A DNA stretch of 64,000 nucleotides, taken from Halomonas faecis. GTDB lineage: Bacteria > Pseudomonadota > Gammaproteobacteria > Pseudomonadales > Halomonadaceae. A program made the position numbers and the translations under genes. The notes beneath the pieces were generated by a model. The model was not told the DNA's origin and searched no databases. It saw only the letters and a program-made list of their open reading frames with translations. The DNA is taken from NCBI RefSeq assembly GCF_010993975.1, contig NZ_JAACZO010000056.1, positions 62,001 through 126,000 on the forward strand. The letters are read 5' to 3'. Numbering within the stretch: the stretch's first letter is position 1; each line of letters starts with the position of its first letter. This document shows positions 50,852 through 60,030 of this stretch, piece by piece.

Positions 50852-52574
50852 TGCGACGATCCACGAACAGGCTGTTACCCGGCTGCTTCTTGGCCTGTTT
50901 CTTGAGGTCGGAGAGCTCCGTGGCGATATCCAGCGCCATGTCCTGCGTCCCGGCCGGTACCGGGCGGGCCGCCAGCGACACGCTGACGATGGGAAAGAAG
51001 GTCTCGACGCCCTGGCGGTTCTCGAGATGGATGCCGCCGGCGAGACGCTCGGCATCGTCGTAGAAATCCGGCGCGATCGTGGCGAAGGCCTCGAGGATGC
51101 GGCGACAGGTATCGCGCCAGCTGGCATCCTCCAGCAACAACACGAAGTCGTCGCCGCCCACGTGACCGACGAAATCGACCTCGTCCGCCTGGGCCTGCAG
51201 CAGGCTGGCCACGGCGATGATCACCCGGTCGCCGCGAGCATAGCCGTAGGCGTCGTTGAACGCCTTGAAATGATCCAGATCGCAGTAGACCGCCGTGAAG
51301 GGCTCGCCGCCCTCCAACCACCGGGCCAGGGTCTCGTTGATCAGGATATTGCCCGGCAGGCCGGTCAGCGGGTTGGCATGCCGCGCCTGCCGCACCTGTA
51401 TCGCGGTGATCTCGCGCAGCAGGTCGACGATATTGCCCATGCCTCGATAGTGGCCGTCACCGTCGACGATCACGAAGTCTTCCTGCTGCCCGTCGTCGCC
51501 GGCCGTCACGCGCTGGCTGAGCTTGGCCAGTGGCGTGTCGGCGGCCGCCACCAGCATCTGCGTATCGGCCAGTTCACGTATCTGACGCTTGGCATACAGC
51601 GAATGGCTGAACGGGTTGGTGAACAGCATCAGAAAGGCGTTGCGCCGCACCACCCCCAGCGGCCGCCCTCGATCCACGACGGGCACGCAGCGCAGCGACG
51701 GATGGCGGCGAAAGCGCTCCACCAACACCGGCACGGGCATGTCTGGCGGCACGGCGGCAATGTCTCGGGTAATGGAACAGGCGCAGCGCGCGGGCTCCTG
51801 GCACGGCGTCGCATGGGCGGGTAGCAGGTGGGAGACGTTGTGCGGTGGCGCTTCGCTGGGCCGCGCGAAGAAATAGCCCTGCAGCAGCGACAGGCCACGA
51901 TCGAGTTCCCATAGGCAGCGATGCTCTTGCTCGGTCTCGATGCCCTCGGCGATCAGCTGGCAATCCAGGCTGCGCGCCACGTCGAGAATCGAGCGCAGGA
52001 ATTCGCGCTTGGCCGGCGCCTGGTCGATGCCCGCCACGAAGTGACGGTCGAGCTTGACGAAATCCGGCCGCAACTCCGACCAGTGCCGCAGGCTGGAATG
52101 GCCTGCGCCGAGATCGTCCAGCGCCACCTGGAAGCCCATCTCGCGGTAGTGGGCCACCGCCTGGCGCATCAAAGCGTAGTCGTGGATCGGCATGTGCTCG
52201 GTGAGCTCGATCACCACCCGGTTCGGCGCCAATCCCGCCTCGTGCAGGAACCGCAGGGTGAGACCTTCCCGGAAGTCGCGCTCGACGATGGTGGCCGGCA
52301 TGACGTTGAGAAACAGCTGCCCCGGCAGACCCAACGTCACGAAGCGCTGAATCGCCAGGCGCCGGCACAATAGGTCCAGCTCCACCAGCAGGCCGGCGTG
52401 CATGGCCACGTCGAACAGGCGTACCGGCGAACGCAGGGGCGATCCCTCGGGACCGCGCGCCAGCGCCTCGTAGCCGTGGATCGTCCGACGCCCGGCATCG
52501 ACGATGGGCTGGAAATGCACCACCAGCCGCTCACCCTCGATGATCGCTCTGAGTGCGTCTCCCTCCGTCGTCAT
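50844..52574 (-). CDS. EAL-CBS-GGDEF dual c-di-GMP enzyme
   Basis: The 576-residue soluble protein has an N-terminal EAL phosphodiesterase domain (about 8-245) with EAL at 36-38, the LDDLGAG loop and AEGIETE retained, then a CBS-pair region (about 265-390), then a GGDEF domain (about 400-570) with GGDDF at 473-477 and no RxxD inhibitory site. The EAL residues needed for c-di-GMP hydrolysis appear present, and the cyclase motif is plausible. The CBS pair may sense a nucleotide. AGGGAAG precedes the start; a PHO-box-like array lies 35 bases upstream. Confidence 0.88.
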   Translation of the reverse strand: MTTEGDALRAIIEGERLVVHFQPIVDAGRRTIHGYEALARGPEGSPLRSPVRLFDVAMHAGLLVELDLLCRRLAIQRFVTLGLPGQLFLNVMPATIVERDFREGLTLRFLHEAGLAPNRVVIELTEHMPIHDYALMRQAVAHYREMGFQVALDDLGAGHSSLRHWSELRPDFVKLDRHFVAGIDQAPAKREFLRSILDVARSLDCQLIAEGIETEQEHRCLWELDRGLSLLQGYFFARPSEAPPHNVSHLLPAHATPCQEPARCACSITRDIAAVPPDMPVPVLVERFRRHPSLRCVPVVDRGRPLGVVRRNAFLMLFTNPFSHSLYAKRQIRELADTQMLVAAADTPLAKLSQRVTAGDDGQQEDFVIVDGDGHYRGMGNIVDLLREITAIQVRQARHANPLTGLPGNILINETLARWLEGGEPFTAVYCDLDHFKAFNDAYGYARGDRVIIAVASLLQAQADEVDFVGHVGGDDFVLLLEDASWRDTCRRILEAFATIAPDFYDDAERLAGGIHLENRQGVETFFPIVSVSLAARPVPAGTQDMALDIATELSDLKKQAKKQPGNSLFVDRRIR

Positions 52575-52609
52575 GGCTCTTCCCTGCATCATGGTCGTGC
52601 GAAGAGAAT

Positions 52610-52638
52610 GCGACACCACCGTGACATGGGTATGACAG
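52610..52638 (-). promoter_or_regulatory. PHO-box-like tandem array, three units, upstream of EAL-CBS-GGDEF
   Basis: On the minus strand CTGTCAT, ATGTCAC and GTGTCGC occur at exact 11-base spacing. The first two together match the PhoB consensus nearly perfectly. Confidence 0.65.
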
Positions 52639-52725
52639 CAACGCCATGGCGCAGACCGGCCCACGGTGGATCGCTCGGAATGGCCGCTTGTGCCTCGATA
52701 CTCACGATGGCTGAACGCCCGCGCC

Positions 52726-52775
52726 GGATGACAAGTCATCCCCAGACGGCGACAATGAGCGCCCTTCGCGAAGGG
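52726..52775. other. Two palindromes in front of truC
   Basis: GGATGAC-AA-GTCATCC (52726-52741) and CCCTTCGCGAAGGG (52762-52775) are perfect inverted repeats; the second ends 12 bases before the truC ATG and contains the AAGGG ribosome site, so it could hide it. No regulator is identified. Confidence 0.4.
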
Positions 52776-52787
52776 AACGGACGACAC

Positions 52788-53567
52788 ATGATCGACGAGC
52801 TGCGGATACTCCACGACGACGCGCACCTGGTCGTCGTGCACAAGCCGGCGGGGCTGCTGGTGCACCGCACCGCCCTGGCCCGCGGCGAGCGCGAATTTCT
52901 GCTGCAGCGGCTGCGCGACCGCTTGGGCCGGCGCGTCTACCCGGTGCATCGACTCGACCGCCCCACCTCCGGCGTGATGGTGTTCGCCCTCGACCCCGAA
53001 AGTGCCTCCCGGCTCGGCGCAGCGTTCACCGAACGCCGGGTGACCAAGCGCTACCTGGCAGTGGTGCGCGGCATCGGCCCCGAGGCCGAGCGGCTAGACT
53101 ATCCGCTGCGCGAGGAGGATGGTCCCCGGCCCAAGGCGGAGATGCCCGCCCAGCCGGCCATTACCGAGGTGCGCCGCCTGGATGGCGTGGAGCTGCCGGT
53201 GCAGGTCGACCGCTACCCGCATGCCCGCTACTCGTTGATGGAAGCGCGCCCCCTGACCGGCCGCCGTCACCAGATTCGCCGCCATCTGTCGCGCCGCGGC
53301 TATCCGATCATCGGCGATGCCAAGCACGGCAAGAGCATCCACAACCGGTTCTTCGCCGAGCGCCTGGAAATCCCGCGCCTGCTGCTGGCCGCCGTGGAGC
53401 TGGGTTTCGAACATCCGGCCGGTGCTGGCTGCCTCAGGGTCAGCGCCGCCCTGGATGCGCCCATGAGCCGGCTGTTCGAACGCTTCGGCTGGAGCGGCCA
53501 CCTGCCGGTGAATGCCGTTCGCCACGACAGTTTTGCCGAACCCACCGTGGAATCGATCGCGCCATGA
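52788..53567 (+). CDS. truC: tRNA pseudouridine(65) synthase
   Basis: TruC makes pseudouridine 65 in some tRNAs. The 259-residue protein matches the RluA family, with the catalytic aspartate in HRLDRPTSGVM and the substrate loop LTGRRHQIRRHLSRRGYPIIGDAKHG; the C-terminal FGWSGHLP ending agrees with TruC of similar length. Upstream in-frame codons were rejected because they run into the intergenic palindromes. It overlaps tcdA by four bases. Confidence 0.9.
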   Translation: MIDELRILHDDAHLVVVHKPAGLLVHRTALARGEREFLLQRLRDRLGRRVYPVHRLDRPTSGVMVFALDPESASRLGAAFTERRVTKRYLAVVRGIGPEAERLDYPLREEDGPRPKAEMPAQPAITEVRRLDGVELPVQVDRYPHARYSLMEARPLTGRRHQIRRHLSRRGYPIIGDAKHGKSIHNRFFAERLEIPRLLLAAVELGFEHPAGAGCLRVSAALDAPMSRLFERFGWSGHLPVNAVRHDSFAEPTVESIAP

Positions 53568-54406
53568 CCGACCTGCCTCAGCCCCACTCGCTCGACCGGG
53601 ACGACTACGCGCTTCGCTTCGGTGGCATCCGCCGCCTCTACGGCCGGCGTGCCGCCGAGCGGTTTCGCTCGGCTCACGTGGTGGTGGTCGGCGTCGGCGG
53701 CGTGGGCAGTTGGGCCGTCGAGGCATTGGCGCGCTCCGGCATCGGCCGGCTCACGCTGATCGACCTCGACGACGTCTGCATATCGAACGTCAACCGCCAG
53801 CTGCACGCCCTGGACGGCACCATCGGTCGCCCCAAGGTGGAGGCGCTCGCCGAGCGCTGCCGGGCCATCCACCCCGGCATCGAGGTCACCGCCGACACCG
53901 CCTTCGTCACCCCCACCAACCTGGCCACGCGGCTGCCGCTGGAGGCCGATCATGTGGTGGACGCCATCGACAGCGTAGTGGCCAAGGCAGCGCTGATCGC
54001 CTGGTGCCGGCGCCACAAGATGCCGATCACCGTCACCGGTGCCGCCGGCGGCCAGACCGACCCCACCCGCATCCGCACCGCCGATCTCACACGCACCGAG
54101 CACGACCCGCTGCTGGCCAAGGTGCGCGCCCGGCTACGCCGCGATTACGGCTTCTCGCGCAATCCCAAGCGGCGCTTTTCGGTCGAATGCGTCTACTCTG
54201 ACGAACAGCTGGTCTATCCTGCCGCCGACGGCGAGGTGTGCTTCGAGAAGCCCGCTTCGAACGAGTCCACACGGCTCGACTGCGCCTCGGGTTTCGGTGC
54301 TGCGACCGCCGTCACCGGCAGCTTCGGCTTCGTCGCCGCCTCGCGGGTGCTAACCAGACTGGCCAAGCAGGCCGCGGCCAATGACGACGGCGAAACCGGC
54401 CCCTGA
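53564..54406 (+). CDS. tcdA: tRNA threonylcarbamoyladenosine dehydratase
   Basis: TcdA cyclises t6A at position 37 of tRNAs into ct6A using ATP. The 280-residue E1-like protein has VVGVGGVGSWAVEALARSG, IDLDDVCISNVNRQ, and TGAAGGQTDPTRI with downstream RRDYGFSRNPK. It follows truC in an ATGA overlap, a tRNA-modification pair, and complements tsaC at 27 kb, which makes the t6A precursor. Confidence 0.95.
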   Translation: MTDLPQPHSLDRDDYALRFGGIRRLYGRRAAERFRSAHVVVVGVGGVGSWAVEALARSGIGRLTLIDLDDVCISNVNRQLHALDGTIGRPKVEALAERCRAIHPGIEVTADTAFVTPTNLATRLPLEADHVVDAIDSVVAKAALIAWCRRHKMPITVTGAAGGQTDPTRIRTADLTRTEHDPLLAKVRARLRRDYGFSRNPKRRFSVECVYSDEQLVYPAADGEVCFEKPASNESTRLDCASGFGAATAVTGSFGFVAASRVLTRLAKQAAANDDGETGP

Positions 54407-54476
54407 CCGTCGGAACCCATTGACCGTCGTTGCCAGCATCGCCGCTCGCGCATTGGTTCTCAGCAGGGAGCTCGAG

Positions 54477-54701
54477 ATGTCACAGCCCCACCCCGTCCCC
54501 GGGATCTACTACCACTACAAAGGCAACCGCTACGAGGTGCTCGGCGTGGCCCATCACAGCGAAACCGAAGAGCCACTCGTCGTCTATCGTGCCCTCTATG
54601 GCGATTACGGCCTGTGGGTACGCCCACTCGGGGACTTCAACGAAACCGTCGCAGTTCAGGGCGAGCCCGTGCCGCGCTTCGAGCTCGAAAAGGCGTTCTG
54701 A
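54477..54701 (+). CDS. DUF1653 family protein
   Basis: The 74-residue protein begins SQPHPVPGIYYHYKGNRYEV and contains VVYRALYGDYGLWVRP, the DUF1653 signature. These small proteins have an SH3-like beta fold; their function is unknown. A frame extending back to 54381 exists, but CAGGGAG fits the ATG at 54477. Its last 46 bases overlap the convergent histidine phosphatase gene. Confidence 0.88.
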   Translation: MSQPHPVPGIYYHYKGNRYEVLGVAHHSETEEPLVVYRALYGDYGLWVRPLGDFNETVAVQGEPVPRFELEKAF

Positions 54702-55231
54702 GGCACATAGCGATGCACCTGCCACCCCAATGGACCGGGGCGGATCAGAAACGGCAGCGCATTGGGCAGCCTCACCCCGTACGGACTCCCGAAGAGCTGG
54801 GTGCGGATCACCCGATAGACGCCGGAATGAGCCACCACCAAGGGCAGATCGTCGCTGGCCAGCACGTCGTTCAGTGCAGCCAGCACGCGTGCCTGGAAGC
54901 TCGTCCAGCTCTCTCCGCCGGGTGGCGTCGCCTCATAGGGAGGCTGTCGTACCAGTGGCGCTTCCTCCAGCTCTCCCCAGTCGCGTTCGTCGAGTCCACT
55001 CAGCCGGATGGCCGTCTGGCCGGGCACGGCCAACTCCGCGGTGCGCCAGGCACGCTGCAGCGTACTCGTCACGACCCGGCTCCAGGGCCGAGCGAGCCAC
55101 ACGGCTGCCTGCCTGGCCTGGGCCTCGCCCAGCGCCGTCAGCGGCACATCGGTGCGCCCGCCGATGCGCCGTTCTCGGTTTAAGGGCGTTTCACCATGAC
55201 GGAGGAAGACGAATGGCCTAGCCAACAGCAT
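54656..55231 (-). CDS. Histidine phosphatase family protein
   Basis: The 191-residue protein has the phosphohistidine motif FLRHGETPLNRE, GRTDVPLTALGEAQA and a second catalytic histidine in VVAHSGVYRVI, matching the phosphoglycerate-mutase-like superfamily. The substrate is unknown. It overlaps the upstream metallo-hydrolase gene by 14 bases and appears to be the last gene of an ABC-transporter operon, which suggests a role in handling an imported phosphorus compound. Confidence 0.88.
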   Translation of the reverse strand: MLLARPFVFLRHGETPLNRERRIGGRTDVPLTALGEAQARQAAVWLARPWSRVVTSTLQRAWRTAELAVPGQTAIRLSGLDERDWGELEEAPLVRQPPYEATPPGGESWTSFQARVLAALNDVLASDDLPLVVAHSGVYRVIRTQLFGSPYGVRLPNALPFLIRPGPLGWQVHRYVPQNAFSSSKRGTGSP

Positions 55232-56261
55232 CGCTGTTCTCCTCGGCGACGGCCGGAGATCCCGGTGCCGTCAACCCTGCGTTCACCTCGCGTACCTCGG
55301 TGGTGAACAACGGCATCACGCGCTCGGCTCCCAGCCGGGAAACGAGCGTGCGCAGATGGGACAAGCGCAAGTGGACGTTCCAGCGCAGCCAGTCGACCTC
55401 GCCTGCCGCCCACTGACGTTGTCGCCGGGGCGTGAGGTAGCCCGTATGCAGCAGACGGTGATCCGGCCAGTCCTGTGGATCGTCATCGCAGTCCTCCACC
55501 AGCCACAGTTCGGGGGAGTCCACGCGCGGCGCATCGAGCAGCCGGCGAATGGTCGCATCATGCTCTTCTCTACGCAGCGAACCTGGCAAGCGCAGCAACT
55601 GCTCGAGCGCCTGACGGCAGGCGGCGTCCAGGTTCCAGGCAATCCCCAGCCGCTCGGCGTGGACCTCGAGCCAGAGTGCCATTTCCAGCGCCCGCCCCGA
55701 CAACGGTACCGGTAATGTCCGCGGCTCGGTCAACCGCTGGGCAATGGCTGCACGACATTGCGCCTGGGGGGTATCGTAGCGGCCGTAGGAGGCATCCAGC
55801 AGGGCAACGCGAGCTGGTGGCGGCGCATCGAAAGGAAACAGCGATGACTCGAGGCAGGCATCGCCGCTGTAGAACACCCCGCCACCGATGCCCAGATGCA
55901 GCCATACGCCACCCAGCGAGTGCCCGGCCTGGCCGGTGGTCACCGGGATTCCCTCGATGCAACACTGACCGCGCTCGGGCAGCGCTCGCCACTCGCGTCC
56001 GCCCGGCAGCGCTGCCGCCACCACGGCGGTACAATAGAGCGGCAGCTCGTCGGGCAGCGTCCCCACCCCACCGATGTGGTCGAAGTGATCGTGGCTGATC
56101 AGCACGGCATCGACGTCCAGCCCGTCGGCCCAGGCCGTCGACTGCCCCGGATGCAGGGCGCCGCCGGCGTCGAGCAGCAGACGCTTGCCTTCGGCCTCGA
56201 CCAGGATGGCGGCGGGCGCCTTGTCGCCCAGCCCGCTCAGCACCTCGATGCGTGGGCTCAT
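55218..56261 (-). CDS. Metallo-beta-lactamase-fold hydrolase
   Basis: The N-terminal half has the MBL metal motif ISHDHFDHIGG (about residues 62-72) and later metal-ligand-type segments GHSLGG and SGDA; the C-terminal half (about 190-347) is helical and not recognised. The ATG overlaps the stop of the transporter ATPase by four bases. MBL proteins in phosphorus operons often cleave phosphodiesters, which would fit, but the substrate is not known. Confidence 0.85.
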   Translation of the reverse strand: MSPRIEVLSGLGDKAPAAILVEAEGKRLLLDAGGALHPGQSTAWADGLDVDAVLISHDHFDHIGGVGTLPDELPLYCTAVVAAALPGGREWRALPERGQCCIEGIPVTTGQAGHSLGGVWLHLGIGGGVFYSGDACLESSLFPFDAPPPARVALLDASYGRYDTPQAQCRAAIAQRLTEPRTLPVPLSGRALEMALWLEVHAERLGIAWNLDAACRQALEQLLRLPGSLRREEHDATIRRLLDAPRVDSPELWLVEDCDDDPQDWPDHRLLHTGYLTPRRQRQWAAGEVDWLRWNVHLRLSHLRTLVSRLGAERVMPLFTTEVREVNAGLTAPGSPAVAEENSDAVG

Positions 56262-57304
56262 GCCTCGGATTCCAGGCACCAGCCCTCGCGCAAGGCCAAC
56301 GCCACCGCTTGCCCCTCGGCCAGCGCCGCGTGGTGATAGGCCAACAGCGCTTCACCGCTTTCCAGGCGCAGGTGCAGCTCGTAGCGCTCGCCGCGGAAGG
56401 TCACGCCTTCCACTCGCGCGCGCAGGTCATCGAGGCAAGGGGCATCCGGCAGTACCGTTACGTGCTCCGGGCGCACCAGCACCGGCTGGGTGCGCTCGGT
56501 GACAACGGCGGCGAGCCCCCGCATCAGGGGGCTCTCCTCCAGGCGCTGGCCCGGCCGCCCCGCAGCCACCTTCAGTTGGCTGCCCTGACCGATGAAGCTC
56601 GCCACCCAGGTCGATCGCGGCCGGCGATAGAGCGTTTCCGGCGTGGCCCACTGCTCCAGCCGCCCTTCGCGCATGACCGCGATCCGGTCCGCCAGCGCCA
56701 TGGCCTCGCTCTGGTCATGGGTGACATAGACCAGGGTAGCGCCGGTGCGGCGGTGGAAATCACGAAAGCTCCGCTCCATGGCGGCACGCAGATGGCGATC
56801 AAGGTTGGCCAGCGGCTCGTCGAGCAGCACGATTTCGGGGTCGGTGACCAGGCAGCGTGCCAGCGCTACGCGCTGGCGCTGGCCACCGCTGAGTTCCTGT
56901 GGCGAACTCCCGGCGTATGACTCCAGGGCCACCAGAGCCAATGCCTGGGCCACCCGGCGCCGGTAGACATCGCCCTCCAGTCGGCGCAGCTTGAGCGGGT
57001 AGCCGACGTTGTCGGCCACGCTCATGTGCGGCCACAGGGCATACGACTGGAACACCATGGCCATGTTGCGCTGCTCCGGCAGCACGTGCCGCTCCCGGCT
57101 GGCCAGAGTCCGCTCTCCCAGGCGAATCTCGCCGTCGCTGAGCGGTTCGAAGCCAGCCAGCATGCGCAGCATGGTGGTCTTGCCGCAGCCGCTGGGGCCG
57201 AGCAGAGCGACGAACTCGCCCGATTCGACATCCAGCGAGAGTGACTCTACGGCTGCATGCTCGCCGAAACGCTTGGTGACGCGATCGATCGTCAGCTCTG
57301 CCAT
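56258..57304 (-). CDS. Fe3+/phosphonate-type ABC transporter ATP-binding protein
   Basis: The 348-residue ATPase has Walker A GPSGCGKTT, signature [15 protein letters not shown], Walker B VLLDEPLANLD and the H-loop VTHDQSEAMALAD. A C-terminal TOBE domain (about 270-345) is typical of the FbpC/PotA/PhnT group. It begins within the permease gene (13-base overlap) and is coupled to the metallo-hydrolase. Subfamily alone does not decide between ferric iron and phosphonate transport. Confidence 0.9.
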   Translation of the reverse strand: MAELTIDRVTKRFGEHAAVESLSLDVESGEFVALLGPSGCGKTTMLRMLAGFEPLSDGEIRLGERTLASRERHVLPEQRNMAMVFQSYALWPHMSVADNVGYPLKLRRLEGDVYRRRVAQALALVALESYAGSSPQELSGGQRQRVALARCLVTDPEIVLLDEPLANLDRHLRAAMERSFRDFHRRTGATLVYVTHDQSEAMALADRIAVMREGRLEQWATPETLYRRPRSTWVASFIGQGSQLKVAAGRPGQRLEESPLMRGLAAVVTERTQPVLVRPEHVTVLPDAPCLDDLRARVEGVTFRGERYELHLRLESGEALLAYHHAALAEGQAVALALREGWCLESEA

Positions 57305-58992
57305 GGCACGACTCCCTTGGGCAGGCGCGGTGCCAGCAGGCTCAGCAACAGCATCAGTGCCGCCACCATCGCCACAACCAGCACGGCCACCGCAGCGGCC
57401 AGCACGCTCTCGCCGCCCTCGTCCAGGTTGAAGATCAGCACGCCCAGGGTCTCGTTGCCCGCACTCCACAGCAGAGCGGAAACGGTCAGTTCGTTCACCG
57501 CCATCAGGAATACCAGCAGCCCACCGGCGAACAGTGCTGGCGCCACCAGCGGCAGCACGATGCCGCCCAGGCGGCGCCAGGGGCCGGCACCCGCCAGCTG
57601 CGCGGCCTCTTCCAGAGAAGGATCGAGCTGGGAAAGACCGGCAGCCACCGGCTTGAGACACACCACCAGGAAGCGCGCCAGATAGGCGATGAAGATCAGC
57701 CCCAGGGTGCCGTAGAGCGCCACGTTCACCACGGGAATGGGCCGCACGAAGAGCAGAATGCAGGCCACCGCCAACACCACGCCGGGCAGCGCATAGGGCA
57801 GTTCGATGGCGCTCAGGGTCAGGCTCTGCCAGCGCTGCGGCAAGCGCTGCAGCCGGTACGCCAGCGGCAGGCTGCACAGCATCAGCACCAGCGCAGCACC
57901 GCCCGCCAGCCACAGGCTGTTGCGCACCGCCCGCCAGGTTGCGCCCTGGCGGCCAATCACCTCGTGGTAAGCCTCCAGAGTGAGGGTTTCCCAGGTCAGC
58001 GGCACCCCCATGGCGGGCACCAGCGAGCTCACCACCAACGCCGCCAGCGGCGCGACGAGGATCGCCAGCAATACGGCCAACAGCAGGGCGGTCACCCCCG
58101 CTCGCCAACGTCCCAGCGAGAAGTCGTGGGCACGCCCACTGTGGCCCACCAGCCCGTAGCGGCTGCGTTTCATCCACGCCTGCTGCAACGCCACGCCAGT
58201 GAGCGCCAGCATGCCGATCAGCAGCGAGAGCGAAGCCATCTCGGCGAGCACGCCGGTACCGAAACTCGCCATGCGTTGATAGATGAGGGTCGGCAGCACG
58301 TAGTAACCGGCGGGAATGCCCAGCATGGCAGGAATGCCGAAATTGCCCAGGCTCGAGATGAAGGCCATGGCCGCGCCGGCAATCAGGCCGCTGCGTGTCA
58401 CCGGCAGGATGATCTGTCCCCACACCTGGGCCTGGCGGGCGCCGCTGATGCGCGCCGCCTCGACCAGCTCGCGGGGAACCGACAGCAGTGTGGTCCGTAG
58501 CGCCAGGAACACCAGCGGTGCACTCTGGATGCCCAGCAGCAGACCGATGCCCTGCGCCGAATGGAGCGGCTGCGGGCTGCCCAGCGGCGGCGCCATGCCG
58601 ATGCTCTTCAATAGCGGGCTGGCGGGGCCGAAGAGCTGCAACCAACTGAGCGCCGTGACCTGGGGCGGAATCATCATCGGCAGCATGAAGCAGAACACCA
58701 GCCAGGCTTTGCCGCGGATGTCGGTCAGAGTGATCACGAAGGCGAACAGACTACCCAGCACCAGCGCTATCAGCATGCCCAGTCCCGAGGTGTAGAGACT
58801 GCGCCATAGCGCCCGCCAGGTGCTTTCGGCCTGCAGCACCCGCCATAGCGGCGCCTCGCTGCCCTGGGCCAGATCGCCCAGCGCCTCCATCAGCAGACGC
58901 AGACTGGGCATCAGGCTGAGTACCACGATGACGGTCGTCAGCAGGGTGAGCAGCCAGCGATGCTGGCTGCCGTCGGTGAGGCTGGGTGTCAT
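57292..58992 (-). CDS. Fused two-domain ABC transporter permease (Fe3+/phosphonate type)
   Basis: The 566-residue membrane protein contains two permease halves, each with an EAA-like loop: RELVEAARISGARQAQVWGQ near residue 175 and a second EEAAQLAGAGPWRRLG near 470. This fused layout of about 12 helices is found in FbpB and in 2-aminoethylphosphonate (PhnU-type) permeases. It lies two bases from the binding-protein gene. Confidence 0.9.
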   Translation of the reverse strand: MTPSLTDGSQHRWLLTLLTTVIVVLSLMPSLRLLMEALGDLAQGSEAPLWRVLQAESTWRALWRSLYTSGLGMLIALVLGSLFAFVITLTDIRGKAWLVFCFMLPMMIPPQVTALSWLQLFGPASPLLKSIGMAPPLGSPQPLHSAQGIGLLLGIQSAPLVFLALRTTLLSVPRELVEAARISGARQAQVWGQIILPVTRSGLIAGAAMAFISSLGNFGIPAMLGIPAGYYVLPTLIYQRMASFGTGVLAEMASLSLLIGMLALTGVALQQAWMKRSRYGLVGHSGRAHDFSLGRWRAGVTALLLAVLLAILVAPLAALVVSSLVPAMGVPLTWETLTLEAYHEVIGRQGATWRAVRNSLWLAGGAALVLMLCSLPLAYRLQRLPQRWQSLTLSAIELPYALPGVVLAVACILLFVRPIPVVNVALYGTLGLIFIAYLARFLVVCLKPVAAGLSQLDPSLEEAAQLAGAGPWRRLGGIVLPLVAPALFAGGLLVFLMAVNELTVSALLWSAGNETLGVLIFNLDEGGESVLAAAVAVLVVAMVAALMLLLSLLAPRLPKGVVPWQS

Positions 58993-58994
58993 GA

Positions 58995-59984
58995 TCAGCT
59001 ACCGAACAGGTCGCTGAACCGCTCCTTGAGCTCGGCCTCCGTGGCCAGGGCGCTTTCGACATCGAGTGGCATCAGGTCGATGTCGTCGCGTGCCGGGAAG
59101 CCCTCCGGCGGTGCCACTGCGGGATGCGCCGGCAAATAGCCCTGATCGCTCACCAGCCGCTGCCCCTCCTGCGAGAGAACGAAATCGACGAATTTCTGCG
59201 CCGCATCGAGGTTGTCGGCCTCCTGCATGATGGCTACCGGCTCGGTCACCGCGCTCACTCCCTCCTCGGGGAACACGAAATCGACCGGCGAGCCCTTGGC
59301 CGCCTCGCGAATCGGCAAAAAGTCCACCACGATGCCGTAGGGCTTGGTACCCGCCGCCACGGCATTGAATACGCCGCCGTTACCGCCCTGGGCTTCGACG
59401 CGGTTGTCGTGCAGCGCCTCGTAATAGCTTTCGCCCAGTTCGGAATGGCCGCTGAGCGTCGCCATGTGAATCAGGGCAGCACCGGAGTAGAGCGGGCTCG
59501 GCATGGTCACTTGCCCTTCGTATTCCGGTTCGACGAGATCTTGCCAGCGCTGCGGCCGATGTTCGGCAGCAGTATTGTAGACGATGCCCGTGGTGATCAG
59601 CTTGCTGCCGTAGTAGTAGCCTGCCGGGTCGTACAGCTCGGCGTCGTAGGCCTCGCGCTCAGGACTCAGGTAGGACTGCAGGTGCCCCTCCTGCTTGAGC
59701 GACTGCATGGTCATGCTGTCGGCGATCAGCAGCACGTCGGGGTTGCTGACGCCGGCGGAAAGCTCGGAGCGCAGGCGTGTCATCAGCCGAGTGGTGCCAT
59801 CGCGCACCCATTCCACCTCGACCTCAGGATGGGCGGCCTGGAAAGCGTCGACGGTTTGCTGGGCGTCGCCGTTGGGCTGACTGGTGTAGAGCACCAGCGT
59901 CTCGCTGCCGATAGCCGGAAAGGCCAAACCGGCAAGTGCTGAAGAAACGACAAGAGCGGATACCAAGGGGCGTTTCTGCATCAT
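58995..59984 (-). CDS. ABC transporter substrate-binding protein (Fe3+/phosphonate family)
   Basis: The 329-residue periplasmic protein has a signal peptide ending PAIGS (about residue 27) and the family start ETLVLYTSQPNGDAQQTVDAF. A tyrosine cluster DPAGYYYGSKLITTG could be read as an iron site, but similar sequences occur in phosphonate binders. A GGAGG ribosome site precedes the ATG. A PHO-like element upstream tilts the assignment toward a phosphorus compound. Confidence 0.88.
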   Translation of the reverse strand: MMQKRPLVSALVVSSALAGLAFPAIGSETLVLYTSQPNGDAQQTVDAFQAAHPEVEVEWVRDGTTRLMTRLRSELSAGVSNPDVLLIADSMTMQSLKQEGHLQSYLSPEREAYDAELYDPAGYYYGSKLITTGIVYNTAAEHRPQRWQDLVEPEYEGQVTMPSPLYSGAALIHMATLSGHSELGESYYEALHDNRVEAQGGNGGVFNAVAAGTKPYGIVVDFLPIREAAKGSPVDFVFPEEGVSAVTEPVAIMQEADNLDAAQKFVDFVLSQEGQRLVSDQGYLPAHPAVAPPEGFPARDDIDLMPLDVESALATEAELKERFSDLFGS

Positions 59985-60030
59985 GAGACAACCTCCGATG
60001 AGTGAGCCCCAGCGACATTACCGTCATCGC

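Noticed and set aside
57305..58645. N-terminal extension of the transporter ATPase
   Set aside because: It is out of frame with, and overlaps, the permease on the same strand; the ATPase starts normally at 57304.
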